This document shows positions 1-8,786 of a stretch of DNA of 33,515 bases, piece by piece (positions within the stretch are counted from its first letter, which is position 1; every line of letters starts with the position of its first letter). Made by a program: the position numbers and the translations under genes. Under the pieces are notes generated by a model. It saw nothing but the letters and a program-made list of their open reading frames with translations. It searched no databases and had not been told where the DNA came from. This DNA is from Sphingobacteriales bacterium (GTDB taxonomy: Bacteria; Bacteroidota; Bacteroidia; AKYH767-A; OLB10): the NCBI GenBank assembly GCA_021299095.1, contig JAJTFW010000042.1:1-33515 (forward strand), given 5' to 3'.

Positions 1-1146
1 AATTCACCTTGCATGTATTCACACAAGTCTAGGTAGCTGCTGGTGGTGCTCAGCGTACTCTCGGGCAAACCTTTGCCATCCGGATAGCCAGCCTCGGCCA
101 GCAGTTGTTTGGCGCGCTCCGGGTCATATCCATAACCCCTGACCGGTTGTTGCATGAAACCGGGCATTCCCGGAGGAACGAAACCGGAAGTTCCCGGGAT
201 GGCCATTCCATTGCGCAGGAAACGCACCATTTTACCTTTATCGAAACCCATGTTGATGGCTTGCCTGATTTTCAGATTCCGGAGCGGGGAGTCCCTCATC
301 AGTGACGATCCATTATCGATTAATATGCCGAGGTACTCGGTGTTCAGGTAAGGGCTGGTTTCCAGATTGAATTTTCCGCGGTATTTCGGCCTCAACTCTC
401 CTCTGCCATTCAGTAAGTCGTCTTTATAGGAGGCGTCAAGCCCCGAAAAGAAATCAAGTTTTCCTTTCAGGAATTCAAAGAAGGCGCTTTGTTTATCATT
501 GATGAAGCTCACTTGGATGGCATCAAGGTAGGGGAGCGGAATTCCTGATGCGTCGCGCTCAAAGTATCCGGGATTCTTGTGCATGACCAGGGCATTTCGT
601 TCTTCCCAAAATCGAAAGACGAAGGGCCCGGTCCCTATTGGTTGTTTTCTGAAGTCTTTCCCGATCGCGTCAATAACTTCCCGGGGTACGACACTGCAAT
701 AGGGGGAAGCCAATAGCCCCAACATCGGTGGGAAGGGAGTGCTAAGCTGGATGATGAACGTACTATCGTTTGGAGCAGAGAATCCAATCACTTTTCCGCC
801 TGTATCGCGCAGTACAGGCTGGAACACCCATGCTCCTGGAGATGCTGTCGACTCTGAGCAAATCCGTTCAAAACTGTACACAAAGTCTCCTGCGTGTACA
901 GTGCGACCTGCTTTCAATGCGGAGTGTGGATGGAATCGAACCCCAGTATCCAAATTATTCGTATAAGTCTTGCAATCGGAGCTGCCATATATTGGCCTGA
1001 TTGCTGGCAAATGCAGGGTCGAGCGAACTGATTCCTGACGACTCATTGTACCTGAATACTGTGCGTAAATCAGGGGTTTGATCTTTTCTTCCGCAAGAAC
1101 TGATCACTATAAAAGCTAGAAACGTGATTGGTAGCAGGCGAGACAC
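1..1146 (-). pseudogene. ABC transporter substrate-binding lipoprotein (SBP family 5, peptide type), frameshifted, partial
   Basis: In intact form this would be a periplasm-facing lipoprotein that binds oligopeptides or similar solutes for an ABC importer. The N-terminus starting at GTG 1146 reads as a lipoprotein signal ending VISSC, followed by the family opening SSGISSLDPAF. That frame stops at TAA 957-955 after the residues LQDLYE. A second frame is open from about 954 to the window edge and carries the rest of the family pattern: TGVRFH, DFVYSFER, PIGTGPF, DKQSAF, LDASYKDDLL and YLNTEYLG. Compared with the family, about 30 residues that should lie between LYE and TGVRFH are absent, so roughly 90-100 bp seem to be missing and the frame is lost. 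An ATG at 1164 in the same frame is the alternative start, but a TACCTTTG promoter box overlaps its first codons, which favours GTG 1146. The gene continues beyond position 1. The family call is firm; whether the lesion is biological is unknown. Confidence 0.75.
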
Positions 1147-1150
1147 GGGC

Positions 1151-1158
1151 CAAAGGTA
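1151..1158 (-). promoter_or_regulatory. Bacteroidota -7 promoter box (TACCTTTG) for the substrate-binding protein gene
   Basis: An exact match to TAnnTTTG on the minus strand ends 4 bp before GTG 1146. This places the transcription start at or next to the start codon. I see no convincing -33 TTG. Confidence 0.5.
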
Positions 1159-1194
1159 ATTCATAGCTCATCTTTCTGAGAGGGGCCGAATCCC

Positions 1195-1202
1195 TACCTT
1201 TG
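1195..1202 (+). promoter_or_regulatory. Bacteroidota -7 promoter box (TACCTTTG) for mtaB
   Basis: An exact TAnnTTTG match ends 7 bp before ATG 1210, so the mtaB message is predicted to be leaderless or nearly so. It is divergent from the box at 1151-1158, with the same eight bases. Confidence 0.55.
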
Positions 1203-1209
1203 CCGCCCC

Positions 1210-2541
1210 ATGGGATCGGTATCCTTTCATACCTTGGGTTGTAAACTCAATTTCTCGGAAACGTCCACCATTGCCCGGCAGTTTCGCGATGCGGGATGGT
1301 CGCGTGTTGAGTTTCCCGGCCCGGCAGACGTCGTCGTGGTCAACACCTGCTCGGTGACAGAAAACGCCGACCGCGAGTGTAGAACCATCGTGCAGCGTGC
1401 TCGTGCATGCAACTCGGCAGCACGCGTGATTGTTGTAGGTTGTTATGCGCAACTCAAGCCCGAAGAAATTGCTCGTATTCCTGGAGTCTCGCTGGTGTTA
1501 GGAGCAGCTGAAAAGTTCAATGTGCTGGGGTTTTTGGCTGGATTGGATGCCGGTGATGAGCCCCGGATCCAGGCTTGTGAGATCGATCAGGTCAACACCT
1601 TTGTTCCCTCTTTCTCCTCCGGCGATCGTACTCGAACCTTTCTGAAGCTGCAGGATGGGTGCGATTACCAGTGTACTTTCTGTACGATTCCACTAGCGCG
1701 TGGCAAATCACGCAGCGCTACGGTTGCCGCTGCAGTTTCCCAGGTTGTGGAGCTAGTGCAAAAGGGGGTTAGAGAAATAGTACTTACAGGTGTGAATCTT
1801 GGTGATTTCGGAATTGATCCGCTAAGCGGACAACGCGTTGAAACGTTTACACAACTAGTAGCAGCCTTGAATGACATTGCCGGGCTTCAGCGTATCCGGA
1901 TCTCTTCCATTGAGCCGAACCTCCTGACTGAGGAAGTCATCCGCATCATGGCTTCTTCTTCCAGGTGGATGCCGCACCTGCACATGCCGATACAAAGCGG
2001 ATCCGATCGCATCCTTTCCCAAATGCGCAGGCGGTATAGAAGTGCATTGTACGAGGATAAAGTAACGTTAATCCGTTCGCTGATGCCCCACGCTGCCATT
2101 GGGGTTGATGTGATTGTGGGGTTCCCCGGCGAAAGCGATTCGGACTTTCAGGAAACGGTGGATTTTCTTCATCGACTTCCGGTCAGTTACCTGCACGTGT
2201 TCACGTATTCAGAACGGGAAAATACGATAGCTGTCGAATTGCCAGATAGAGTTGATGGTTCCGTTCGTAAACAACGCAACCGGATACTCAGGATTCTTTC
2301 TGCTAAGAAAATGCATGATTTCTCACAGGCATCCATTGGTTCGATTCAGGATGTTTTGTTTGAAGAGGAAGTCCGCGAGGGATTTCTCTATGGTTATACT
2401 CCAAATTATATCCGTGTGAAGTACGCTTACGCGCCCGAATTGCAGGGCAAAATCGTGTCCTGCAAGATTGGCCAGTTTGGCTCGGACGGATTACTGGAAA
2501 TCACTCCGCTCCAGGTGGCTGAACCTATTGCCTATTCCTGA
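1210..2541 (+). CDS. mtaB: tRNA t6A37 methylthiotransferase MtaB
   Basis: This radical SAM enzyme adds a methylthio group to N6-threonylcarbamoyladenosine at position 37 of ANN-decoding tRNAs, giving ms2t6A. The 443-residue protein has the normal length. The N-terminal MTTase domain opens with the MtaB hallmark LGCKLNFSETS and supplies the auxiliary-cluster cysteines Cys11, Cys47 and Cys78 (in VVGCYAQ). The radical SAM CxxxCxxC motif is CDYQCTFC, Cys151/155/158. The motif GVDVIVGFPGES follows in the radical SAM core, and a TRAM-like segment closes the protein. MtaB is preferred over MiaB because of the short N-terminus and the GCKLNFSE motif. It heads a plus-strand cluster with lgt, whose start lies 8 bp downstream. 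Confidence 0.93.
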   Translation: MGSVSFHTLGCKLNFSETSTIARQFRDAGWSRVEFPGPADVVVVNTCSVTENADRECRTIVQRARACNSAARVIVVGCYAQLKPEEIARIPGVSLVLGAAEKFNVLGFLAGLDAGDEPRIQACEIDQVNTFVPSFSSGDRTRTFLKLQDGCDYQCTFCTIPLARGKSRSATVAAAVSQVVELVQKGVREIVLTGVNLGDFGIDPLSGQRVETFTQLVAALNDIAGLQRIRISSIEPNLLTEEVIRIMASSSRWMPHLHMPIQSGSDRILSQMRRRYRSALYEDKVTLIRSLMPHAAIGVDVIVGFPGESDSDFQETVDFLHRLPVSYLHVFTYSERENTIAVELPDRVDGSVRKQRNRILRILSAKKMHDFSQASIGSIQDVLFEEEVREGFLYGYTPNYIRVKYAYAPELQGKIVSCKIGQFGSDGLLEITPLQVAEPIAYS

Positions 2542-2549
2542 CATTTCGT

Positions 2550-3716
2550 ATGTATCCAACGTTATCCGATCTGCTGCGTGACCTGTTTGGTCTTGAAATT
2601 CCATTGCCGATTCAGAGTTTTGGTTTCATGCTGGCAATTTCCTTTCTGGCAGCTGCATATACCCTGCAGCTTGAGCTCAAGCGCAAAGAGAAATTGGGCC
2701 TGCTGGGGAAGATTCGCACCGAGCGTGAGGTTGGTCGGCCTGCGGGAGTCGCTGAGCTGGCATGGTCCTTCGCTACCGGATTTCTCATCGGGTACAAGCT
2801 GATTTATGCTTTTTCGAACTATGGTCGCTTTGTGGAGGATACACAGGGCGTCTTGCTTTCAGTAGAGGGGAATCCGGTCGGAGGAATGCTTGTGGGAGTT
2901 TTGATGGCTTTTTTACACTACCGGGAAAAAGAAAAAGAGAAGCTTCCCGAACCGCGCAAAGTCGTCGAGTACATTCATCCGTACCAAACTGTTTCAAATC
3001 TCACGCTTGTTGCCGCACTCAGCGGAATCATTGGTGCCAAGTTGTTCCATAACCTCGAGAATTTGGATGAATTGGTGGCAGATCCAGTGCACGCTTTAAT
3101 CTCTTTTAGCGGCCTGACCATGTACGGGGGGCTGATTGTCGGTTCAATTGCGGTGATGCGATATGGTTGGAATCGCGGGATGCATCCGTTGATTCTCGCC
3201 GATGCCACGGCCCCCGGACTGATGCTGGCCTATGGTACCGGACGTTTGGGGTGTCAGATTTCGGGCGATGGTGATTGGGGAGTGGTTAATCTCACGCAAA
3301 AACCAGCGGTCTTGAGCTGGCTGCCCGACTGGGCGTGGGCGTATGATTATCCGAACAATGTCATATCGGAAGGTGTGCCGATTCCTGGTTGTGTAGGAAG
3401 CCATTGTATGGTCCTCCCCGAAGCGGTTTGGCCGACACCGCTATACGAGGCCTTGGCTTGTATTTCCCTGTTTATCGTCTTGTGGGCTTTTCGCTCTTCG
3501 TTTCGTATTCCAGGGCAGCTCTTTTCATTTTACCTGCTTTTAAACGGATTCGAACGCTTAATGATTGAGCAGATCCGCGTTAACAACACCTTTTCATTCC
3601 TGGGTATGGAGGTGACTCAAGCCATGGTTATCGCTTCAACGTTGATTGTCGTTGGTCTGATCGGACTATTTGCTGTGAAGAAAATCGCACCATCGCATGA
3701 TCGCTCCGGATCTTAA
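2550..3716 (+). CDS. lgt: prolipoprotein diacylglyceryl transferase
   Basis: Lgt transfers diacylglycerol from phosphatidylglycerol to the lipobox cysteine of prolipoproteins in the inner membrane, the first step of lipoprotein maturation. The 388-residue protein has several hydrophobic helices (about 20-38, 70-88, 110-122, 150-168, 190-204, 225-240, 298-313 and 350-372). The Lgt signature is seen as GTGRLGCQISGDGDWG, and PTPLYEA lies further on. It is longer than E. coli Lgt because of loop insertions, including the cysteine-bearing stretch PGCVGSHC; this is usual for Bacteroidota. Lgt is needed by the several lipoproteins in this window (PstS, the peptide-binding protein, the Omp28-like protein). 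The next gene starts inside its 3' end (20-bp overlap), suggesting translational coupling. Confidence 0.92.
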   Translation: MYPTLSDLLRDLFGLEIPLPIQSFGFMLAISFLAAAYTLQLELKRKEKLGLLGKIRTEREVGRPAGVAELAWSFATGFLIGYKLIYAFSNYGRFVEDTQGVLLSVEGNPVGGMLVGVLMAFLHYREKEKEKLPEPRKVVEYIHPYQTVSNLTLVAALSGIIGAKLFHNLENLDELVADPVHALISFSGLTMYGGLIVGSIAVMRYGWNRGMHPLILADATAPGLMLAYGTGRLGCQISGDGDWGVVNLTQKPAVLSWLPDWAWAYDYPNNVISEGVPIPGCVGSHCMVLPEAVWPTPLYEALACISLFIVLWAFRSSFRIPGQLFSFYLLLNGFERLMIEQIRVNNTFSFLGMEVTQAMVIASTLIVVGLIGLFAVKKIAPSHDRSGS

Positions 3717-4497
3717 TCACATTTGCACATCCGCAAGGCAGGTTGTTGCCTTGGCCGCAGAGTACATTCTCGTAGAGGCCTTGAAGTTTACACCAGACAC
3801 TATCCAACACAAGGGGTTGAATGACTTTGTAAGCCATGTGGATCGGAACAGCGAGGGGATTTTGGTAGAGGGGCTAAAGAATTTGATTCCGGAAGCCGGA
3901 TTTTTTACTGAAGAGGATACGCTTAATACGGGTTTAAAAGAGTGGACCTGGATAATCGATCCGCTTGATGGTACCACCAATTTCATTCACGGAATTCCTG
4001 CCTACTGCGTTAGCGTTGGTCTTTTATACAATCATATTCCCGTCGTTGGCATTGTTCATGAAGTGACTTCGGATAATTGCTATTACGCTTGGAAGGGTGG
4101 TGGAGCCTATTTGAATGGGAGTTTGATTTCCTGCTCCACCGTCGGCGATCTGAGTGAGGGCTTGCTTGCTACGGGATTTCCCTACACCGATTTCAAAAAC
4201 ACACAGGCGTATTTGGAGACCCTTGAGCGTTGCCTGCGCAGTTCACGGGGCGTACGCCGAATCGGCTCAGCTGCTCTCGATCTTGCTTATGTAGCCGAGG
4301 GGAAGTTCGTTGCATTTTTTGAGCAAGGACTAAAGCCCTATGATGTAGCCGGCGGCATCGTAATGGTAGAGGAGGCGGGTGGAACCGTCAGTGGCTTCTA
4401 TTCGGGCGACAATGCACTTTTCGATGGGCGAATTGTGGCGAGTAATGGACCTGTTCATGGACAACTGATCAGGTTGATCAGTCCGGACTTTCGTTAG
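3697..4497 (+). CDS. inositol monophosphatase family protein
   Basis: This is a Mg2+-dependent phosphatase of the IMPase/SuhB family, cytosolic, which hydrolyses inositol phosphate or related sugar phosphates. At 266 residues it has the family length. Metal ligands are visible: Glu72 in FFTEED, Asp88 and Asp91 in IIDPLDGTTNF, and Asp216 in KPYDVAGG (the usual WDVAAG motif with Tyr for Trp). The start at 3697 overlaps the end of lgt by 20 bp. Its TAG stop (4495-4497) overlaps the TAA stop of the convergent phoU gene, so no terminator separates them. The exact substrate cannot be told from sequence; a nucleotide-phosphate (CysQ-like) activity is less likely but possible. Confidence 0.88.
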   Translation: MIAPDLNHICTSARQVVALAAEYILVEALKFTPDTIQHKGLNDFVSHVDRNSEGILVEGLKNLIPEAGFFTEEDTLNTGLKEWTWIIDPLDGTTNFIHGIPAYCVSVGLLYNHIPVVGIVHEVTSDNCYYAWKGGGAYLNGSLISCSTVGDLSEGLLATGFPYTDFKNTQAYLETLERCLRSSRGVRRIGSAALDLAYVAEGKFVAFFEQGLKPYDVAGGIVMVEEAGGTVSGFYSGDNALFDGRIVASNGPVHGQLIRLISPDFR

Positions 4498-5168
4498 GCC
4501 TGTTTCTGCTCTCTTGATTTGTGTTTGAGCACTTTCGCTTCTATATAGAAAATGATTTCCTCTGAAATATTCTTGCACTGATCACCTACGCGTTCCAGTT
4601 TTCGTATAGAACTAAGGAGGTACAGGCTTTGATTAATTCGATCCGGATGATTCTTGATGAATTCAGCGACCGCCTGGTTCGCATTCATATTGATTTCGTC
4701 AAGCAATTCATCTTTTTTGAATACACTACGTGCAAGTCGAGTGTCTTCATTTTCAAAAGCCAGGCGAACCTCTTCCAGAATTTCAATACTTGTGTCGAAC
4801 ATCTCCATCATGCGAGTGGCCTCCAGTAAATCCTTTTCCGGTTCCATCTTTATGTTGAGCACAAATTGACAAATGCCATCTGCGATATCCCCGATCCGCT
4901 CAAGGTTCGAATTGATCTTCAAGCAAGCCAACACAAATCGCAGGTCAATCGCTACCGGGTTAAAAAGGGCGATGGTGTTTTCACAGTCCCTATCCACCTT
5001 TAATTCGAAGGCATTCACGCGTTTCTCATTCACCATGACTTCGCGGGCCAGATCCTTGTCGAGTCGAACAAGTGATTCGCGTGATTTTTCAAGCTGGGTA
5101 CGAACCAGGTGGAACATATCCAGCAGTTCGGTTTTTAGATTTTTAATTTCAGCTTCAAGGTGTGTCAT
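4494..5168 (-). CDS. phoU: phosphate transport system regulator PhoU
   Basis: PhoU is a cytosolic helical protein that links the PstSCAB transporter to the PhoR kinase and holds the Pho response off when phosphate is plentiful. The 224-residue protein is predicted all-helical with two PhoU repeats. Each has a family motif: NLERIGDIADGI near residue 90 and KLERVGDQCKNI near residue 190, which carry the acidic metal-cluster residues. It is the last gene of the pst operon, 35 bp after pstB. Its stop codon overlaps that of the convergent phosphatase gene at 4494-4497. Confidence 0.93.
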   Translation of the reverse strand: MTHLEAEIKNLKTELLDMFHLVRTQLEKSRESLVRLDKDLAREVMVNEKRVNAFELKVDRDCENTIALFNPVAIDLRFVLACLKINSNLERIGDIADGICQFVLNIKMEPEKDLLEATRMMEMFDTSIEILEEVRLAFENEDTRLARSVFKKDELLDEINMNANQAVAEFIKNHPDRINQSLYLLSSIRKLERVGDQCKNISEEIIFYIEAKVLKHKSREQKQA

Positions 5169-5203
5169 TGGAGTCGGGTTTAAGGACTAAAAGAAAAATT
5201 GAA

Positions 5204-5965
5204 TCAGCCGAAACGGCCGGTGATATAGTCTTGGGTGCGCGAATCTGTAGGGTTTGTAAATATTTTCTTTGTGGAGTCGCATTCAACAAGCTCGCCCAAA
5301 TAGAAAAATGCAGTTTTATCACTCACGCGACCAGCCTGCTGCATGTTGTGGGTGACGATGATGATAGTGAATTGCGATTTCAATTCATAGATTAACTCTT
5401 CAACTTTGGAAGTTGATATGGGGTCAAGGGCGGAAGCCGGTTCGTCCATGAGTAAGACGGATGGCTCCGTTGCAATGGCCCTGGCGATACAAAGACGCTG
5501 CTGTTGCCCGCCTGATAGGGCAAGAGCAGATTTTCTTAGGTTGTCTTTTACTTCATCCCAAAGGGCGGCTTGCCTAAGGCAGCGCTCTACTGTTTCATCG
5601 AGCAGATTCTTGTTGTTTACGCCACGAATTTTCAATCCATAAATGACATTTTCGTAAATGCTCTTCGGGAATGGATTGGGCTTCTGGAATACCATTCCTA
5701 CTTTTTTCCTGAGGTCTTCAACCCGCAAATCGCGTTGGTAAATGTCTCTCCCGTCAATAAGGATCTCTCCTTCTTTCCGAAATCCCTCAATCAAGTCGTT
5801 CATCCGATTATATAGGCGGAGAAAGGTTGATTTTCCGCATCCGGACGGGCCGATGAATGCAGTGACCGAGTGTTGTTCGACCGCCAGATTCACGTCTTTG
5901 ATTACATGCGTCTGGTCGTAAAACACATTTACATTCCTGGCTTCAAGTTTCTTGTGCATGTTCAA
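5204..5965 (-). CDS. pstB: phosphate ABC transporter ATP-binding protein PstB
   Basis: PstB is the ATPase of the high-affinity phosphate importer, on the cytosolic face of the PstC/PstA channel. The 253-residue protein has Walker [10 protein letters not shown] (39-47), the Q-loop region [12 protein letters not shown], the signature [14 protein letters not shown], Walker [13 protein letters not shown] and the H-loop [20 protein letters not shown] and the C-terminal tail that allocrine-specific PstB proteins share make the family call secure. It starts 6 bp after the pstA stop, consistent with one transcript. Confidence 0.96.
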   Translation of the reverse strand: MNMHKKLEARNVNVFYDQTHVIKDVNLAVEQHSVTAFIGPSGCGKSTFLRLYNRMNDLIEGFRKEGEILIDGRDIYQRDLRVEDLRKKVGMVFQKPNPFPKSIYENVIYGLKIRGVNNKNLLDETVERCLRQAALWDEVKDNLRKSALALSGGQQQRLCIARAIATEPSVLLMDEPASALDPISTSKVEELIYELKSQFTIIIVTHNMQQAGRVSDKTAFFYLGELVECDSTKKIFTNPTDSRTQDYITGRFG

Positions 5966-5971
5966 TACAAA

Positions 5972-6829
5972 TTACCATTTAACTCTGCGTTGCCAGCGGT
6001 TTCTGAAGAAAATGGCAACGCCATTCATCAGAAATGTAACCATCAGCAGAATGATGATGGCAGCAGCTGAGTTGGTGATGAATCCCTGTTGGGGTCGAGA
6101 TACCCAATTGAATATCTGAATTGGAAGTACGGAGAATTCATCCATAGGACTGGAAGGTGCGAATGGGACATAGGCCAATGCACCCACTACAATCAACGGC
6201 GCGGCTTCACCGACTGCTCGGGATAAAGCCAAAATGACTCCGGTTAGAATTCCACCAACGGATGCCGGCAGCACTTGTAGCCAGATGGTTTGCCATTTGG
6301 TGGCGCCCATGGCTAACGAGGCTTCACGGAGGCTTTTGGGTACCGCCCGTACCGATTCTCGTGTGGCTACGATGATGATTGGAAGTATGAGAAGTGCTAG
6401 AGTAAGTGCACCCGCAAGAACACTTTGACCGAGTTTAAGTGTTCGTACAAACAATTCAAGTCCCAACAATCCGTAAATAATGGAGGGGATCCCAGCCAGG
6501 TTCGTGATGTTGATTTCGACCAGGTTGGCGAATCTGTTCTTTCGGCCGTATTCCTCCAGATAAAGCCCGGCCGAAACACCTACCGGTATAGCAATCGCCG
6601 CCGTTAAAAACAGGATCCAACAAGTCCCCATCAAGGCGGTGAAGATTCCAGCTCGCTCGGGGAAACGGGATGGAAGGTTGGTCAGGAAGTCAAGGTCTAT
6701 TCTGCCAATGCCTTTCAGTACAACGTCGCCCACAAAAACGGCAAGCATAATCAAGCCGAACAGGGTGCAAAACAACCCGAAAGCGCGGAATGCCTGGTCT
6801 TTAATCCGATTTGCAGTGACCTTATTCAT
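5972..6829 (-). CDS. pstA: phosphate ABC transporter permease PstA
   Basis: PstA is one of two inner-membrane channel subunits of the phosphate importer. The 285-residue protein shows six hydrophobic segments, with the first at residues 17-38. The cytoplasmic EAA loop that docks on PstB reads SLREASLAMGATKWQT. The motif GIPSIIYGLLGL is characteristic of PstA. Its ATG lies inside the end of pstC (8-bp overlap), so the two permease subunits are probably translationally coupled. Confidence 0.95.
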   Translation of the reverse strand: MNKVTANRIKDQAFRAFGLFCTLFGLIMLAVFVGDVVLKGIGRIDLDFLTNLPSRFPERAGIFTALMGTCWILFLTAAIAIPVGVSAGLYLEEYGRKNRFANLVEINITNLAGIPSIIYGLLGLELFVRTLKLGQSVLAGALTLALLILPIIIVATRESVRAVPKSLREASLAMGATKWQTIWLQVLPASVGGILTGVILALSRAVGEAAPLIVVGALAYVPFAPSSPMDEFSVLPIQIFNWVSRPQQGFITNSAAAIIILLMVTFLMNGVAIFFRNRWQRRVKW

Positions 6830-7697
6830 ACTTCATGCGGTAACGCTTTTTAAACCAGAAGCTGATGTTATTCAGAATGAACGTCAGGACAAAAAGGGAT
6901 ATGCCAGCAGCGAAAATGGTTCGGTACTCAAGAGAACCATGAGGCACATCGCCCATGCTGATTTGCACAATGAACGTGGTAATGGTTTGGATGGGTACAG
7001 TGGGGTCGGCAGTCAGGTTAGGCTGCATACCGGCAGCGATGGCAACAATCATCGTTTCACCTACTGCTCTGGAAATAGCGAGAATCACAGAGACCGTGAT
7101 TCCTGAAGATGCTGCAGGGACTAGTACCTGAAATGCAGTTTGCAGACGTGTTGCGCCCATTCCGTAGGAGGCCTCGCGCAAGGATTTGGGAACGGCATAC
7201 AGTGCATCCTGGCTCAAGGATGAAATGAGTGGAATAATCATGATTCCCATCACAAATCCAGCCCCGAGTGCATTGAATCCGGCAAGGCCGGGTATGAATC
7301 CCTGCAGGAATGGGGTCACTACAGTCAAGGCGAAATATCCGTAAACCACAGTCGGCACTGCGGCTAGAATTTCGAGGATGGGTTTTATGCTGAACGCGAA
7401 ACTTCGCGGAGCATACTCGTTAAGGTAGATAGCGATGGTGAGACCAATCGGTAAAGCAAAAAAAATGGCGATGAAACTGGTTAGTAGCGTGCCTGCCAAT
7501 AGTGGAAGTATGCCAAAGTGTTTCTCCGTAAACAAGGGAGTCCATTGCGTGTCTGTTAGGAAATCAGTGATCGGCACTTCAGAAAAAAACACCACGGCTT
7601 CACTGGCCAATGTGTACAGTATGCCGAGGGTGATGAGTATGGTCAGGCCTGCACAGGCTCCCAATACACCTACAATTAATCGCTCAGGAATTCGCAT
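6822..7697 (-). CDS. pstC: phosphate ABC transporter permease PstC
   Basis: PstC is the partner of PstA in the inner-membrane phosphate channel. The 291-residue protein has an N-terminal helix (residues 9-31) and five more membrane segments. The EAA loop reads SLREASYGMGATRLQT, and ILAAVPTVVYGYFAL is the PstC counterpart of the PstA loop. It follows pstS after a 69-bp gap that contains a stem-loop (7708-7746), a layout in which the binding protein can be made in excess over the membrane subunits. Confidence 0.95.
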   Translation of the reverse strand: MRIPERLIVGVLGACAGLTILITLGILYTLASEAVVFFSEVPITDFLTDTQWTPLFTEKHFGILPLLAGTLLTSFIAIFFALPIGLTIAIYLNEYAPRSFAFSIKPILEILAAVPTVVYGYFALTVVTPFLQGFIPGLAGFNALGAGFVMGIMIIPLISSLSQDALYAVPKSLREASYGMGATRLQTAFQVLVPAASSGITVSVILAISRAVGETMIVAIAAGMQPNLTADPTVPIQTITTFIVQISMGDVPHGSLEYRTIFAAGISLFVLTFILNNISFWFKKRYRMKYE

Positions 7698-7707
7698 GTT
7701 GAAAGCA

Positions 7708-7746
7708 ACGGGAAGCCCGGCAAAGATAACCAGCCGAACTTCCCGT
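7708..7746 (-). promoter_or_regulatory. pstS-pstC intercistronic stem-loop
   Basis: The arms ACGGGAAG (7708-7715) and CTTCCCGT (7739-7746) are perfect inverted repeats of 8 bp enclosing 23 bases. The hairpin sits between the pstS stop and the pstC start and has no U-run, so it is more likely an RNA-processing or 3'-stabilising element than a full terminator. The role is inferred from position. Confidence 0.45.
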
Positions 7747-7766
7747 ATGTAAATTCTCCGTTATGA

Positions 7767-8726
7767 TTACTTGGGCTTCTGAATAAATGCGGCGAATTTT
7801 TCCTGCTGACTCTTGTACTCGGCTTCCGTTAGAGGCACATATCCGACTGCTTTACTGAGTTCGGCTGCCGTCTGCAGGTAGAATTCCACGAAACGGACCA
7901 CTTCTTTACGCTGAGTAGCCTTTGAGTTCACATAGATGTAAAGGGGGCGTGACAGAGGGACATAGGTCTTGTTGATTACGGTTTCGAGACTGGGTGCAAT
8001 GGCGCCTGAACCATTGTCATCTTTTCCATCGTCGACTGGTACTGCCTTGAGCTTGGCTTTGTTTTCTTCATAATAGGCCAATCCGAAGAAGCCTAAAGCG
8101 AATTTGTCGCCCGCCACACCCTGAACAAGCACATTATCATCCTCACTTCCGGTATAATCGCCGCGGCTGCTGTGGCTTTTGCCCACAATGGCTTCAGTGA
8201 AATAATCATAGGTGCCCTATTCAACGCCGGCGCCATACAGGTGGATTTCCTCCTTGGGCCACTCTGGGCGCACCTGATTCCAGTACTTGATTTTATCCTG
8301 CGCTTCGGGCTCCCAGATTTTCTTTAGCTCTGCTACAGTAATTTCCTTGACCCAGTCGTTGGAAGGGTTTACGGCAACCACGAGTCCGTCATATGCAACT
8401 TCCAGCTCGACAAAATCAATCGAATTCAGTTTGCATTGCTCGGCTTCTTCCGATTTGATGGGTCTGGAGGCATCGTTGATGTCCGTTTCCCCCCGAGAGA
8501 ATTTTTTGAATCCACCACCTGTTCCTGAAAGCCCGACAGTGACTTTCACTTCAGGAGCTTCGGCGCGGAACTCTTCCGCTACGGCTTCAGAAATAGGATA
8601 AACGGTGCTTGATCCATCAATGTTGATGGTGCCGCTGATGACTTCAGTCGATTCATTTGTTTTTGAGTTGTTGCCGCCACAGGAGGCAAGAATGGTGGCT
8701 GCGACGATAAACAGGATTTTCTTCAT
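7767..8726 (-). pseudogene. pstS: phosphate ABC transporter substrate-binding lipoprotein PstS, in-frame amber codon
   Basis: PstS captures phosphate on the periplasmic side for PstCAB. The N-terminus is a lipoprotein signal ending TILASC, followed by the PstS opening [15 protein letters not shown] and the loop GTGGGFKKF. At codon 170 (8219-8217) the frame meets TAG. The same frame then continues without a shift as GTYDYF through SRGDYT, VQGVAGDKFALGFFG to the C-terminus at 7767, about 319 codons in total, the usual size. In homologues this point reads D-S-G-T; the Ser, Gly and Thr contact phosphate. Here Asp has become Glu and the Ser codon has become TAG. GTTGATAGTGGC is one plausible ancestral reading, changed by one inserted and one lost base. 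A GTG at 8186 could restart translation, but that product would lack the N-terminal lobe. The rest of the operon is intact, which argues for a sequence error. Confidence 0.8.
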
Positions 8727-8752
8727 GGTGTGTGTTCCAGTTTTTGGTGAGG

Positions 8753-8760
8753 CAAAAGGA
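8753..8760 (-). promoter_or_regulatory. pstS: possible pstS -7 promoter box (TCCTTTTG)
   Basis: This 7-of-8 match to TAnnTTTG lies 26 bp before the pstS ATG. With this box the -33 region falls at the downstream edge of the Pho-box-like repeats at 8787-8809, the arrangement expected of an activator-dependent promoter with a poor -33. Confidence 0.35.
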
Positions 8761-8786
8761 CTTTAATAGGATTACAGTTGCGTTTA

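Noticed and set aside
1168-1452. 94-codon open frame antisense to the start of mtaB
   Set aside because: There is no family features or promoter, and it is opposite a conserved coding region.
6639-7106. 155-codon open frame on the plus strand across the pstA-pstC junction
   Set aside because: It is antisense to two conserved permease genes, with no sign of its own function.
8217-8219. TAG in pstS as a recoded sense codon (read-through or an alternative code)
   Set aside because: The phosphatase gene at 3697-4497 ends with TAG at the expected family length, so TAG works as stop here, and no recoding signal was seen near 8217.
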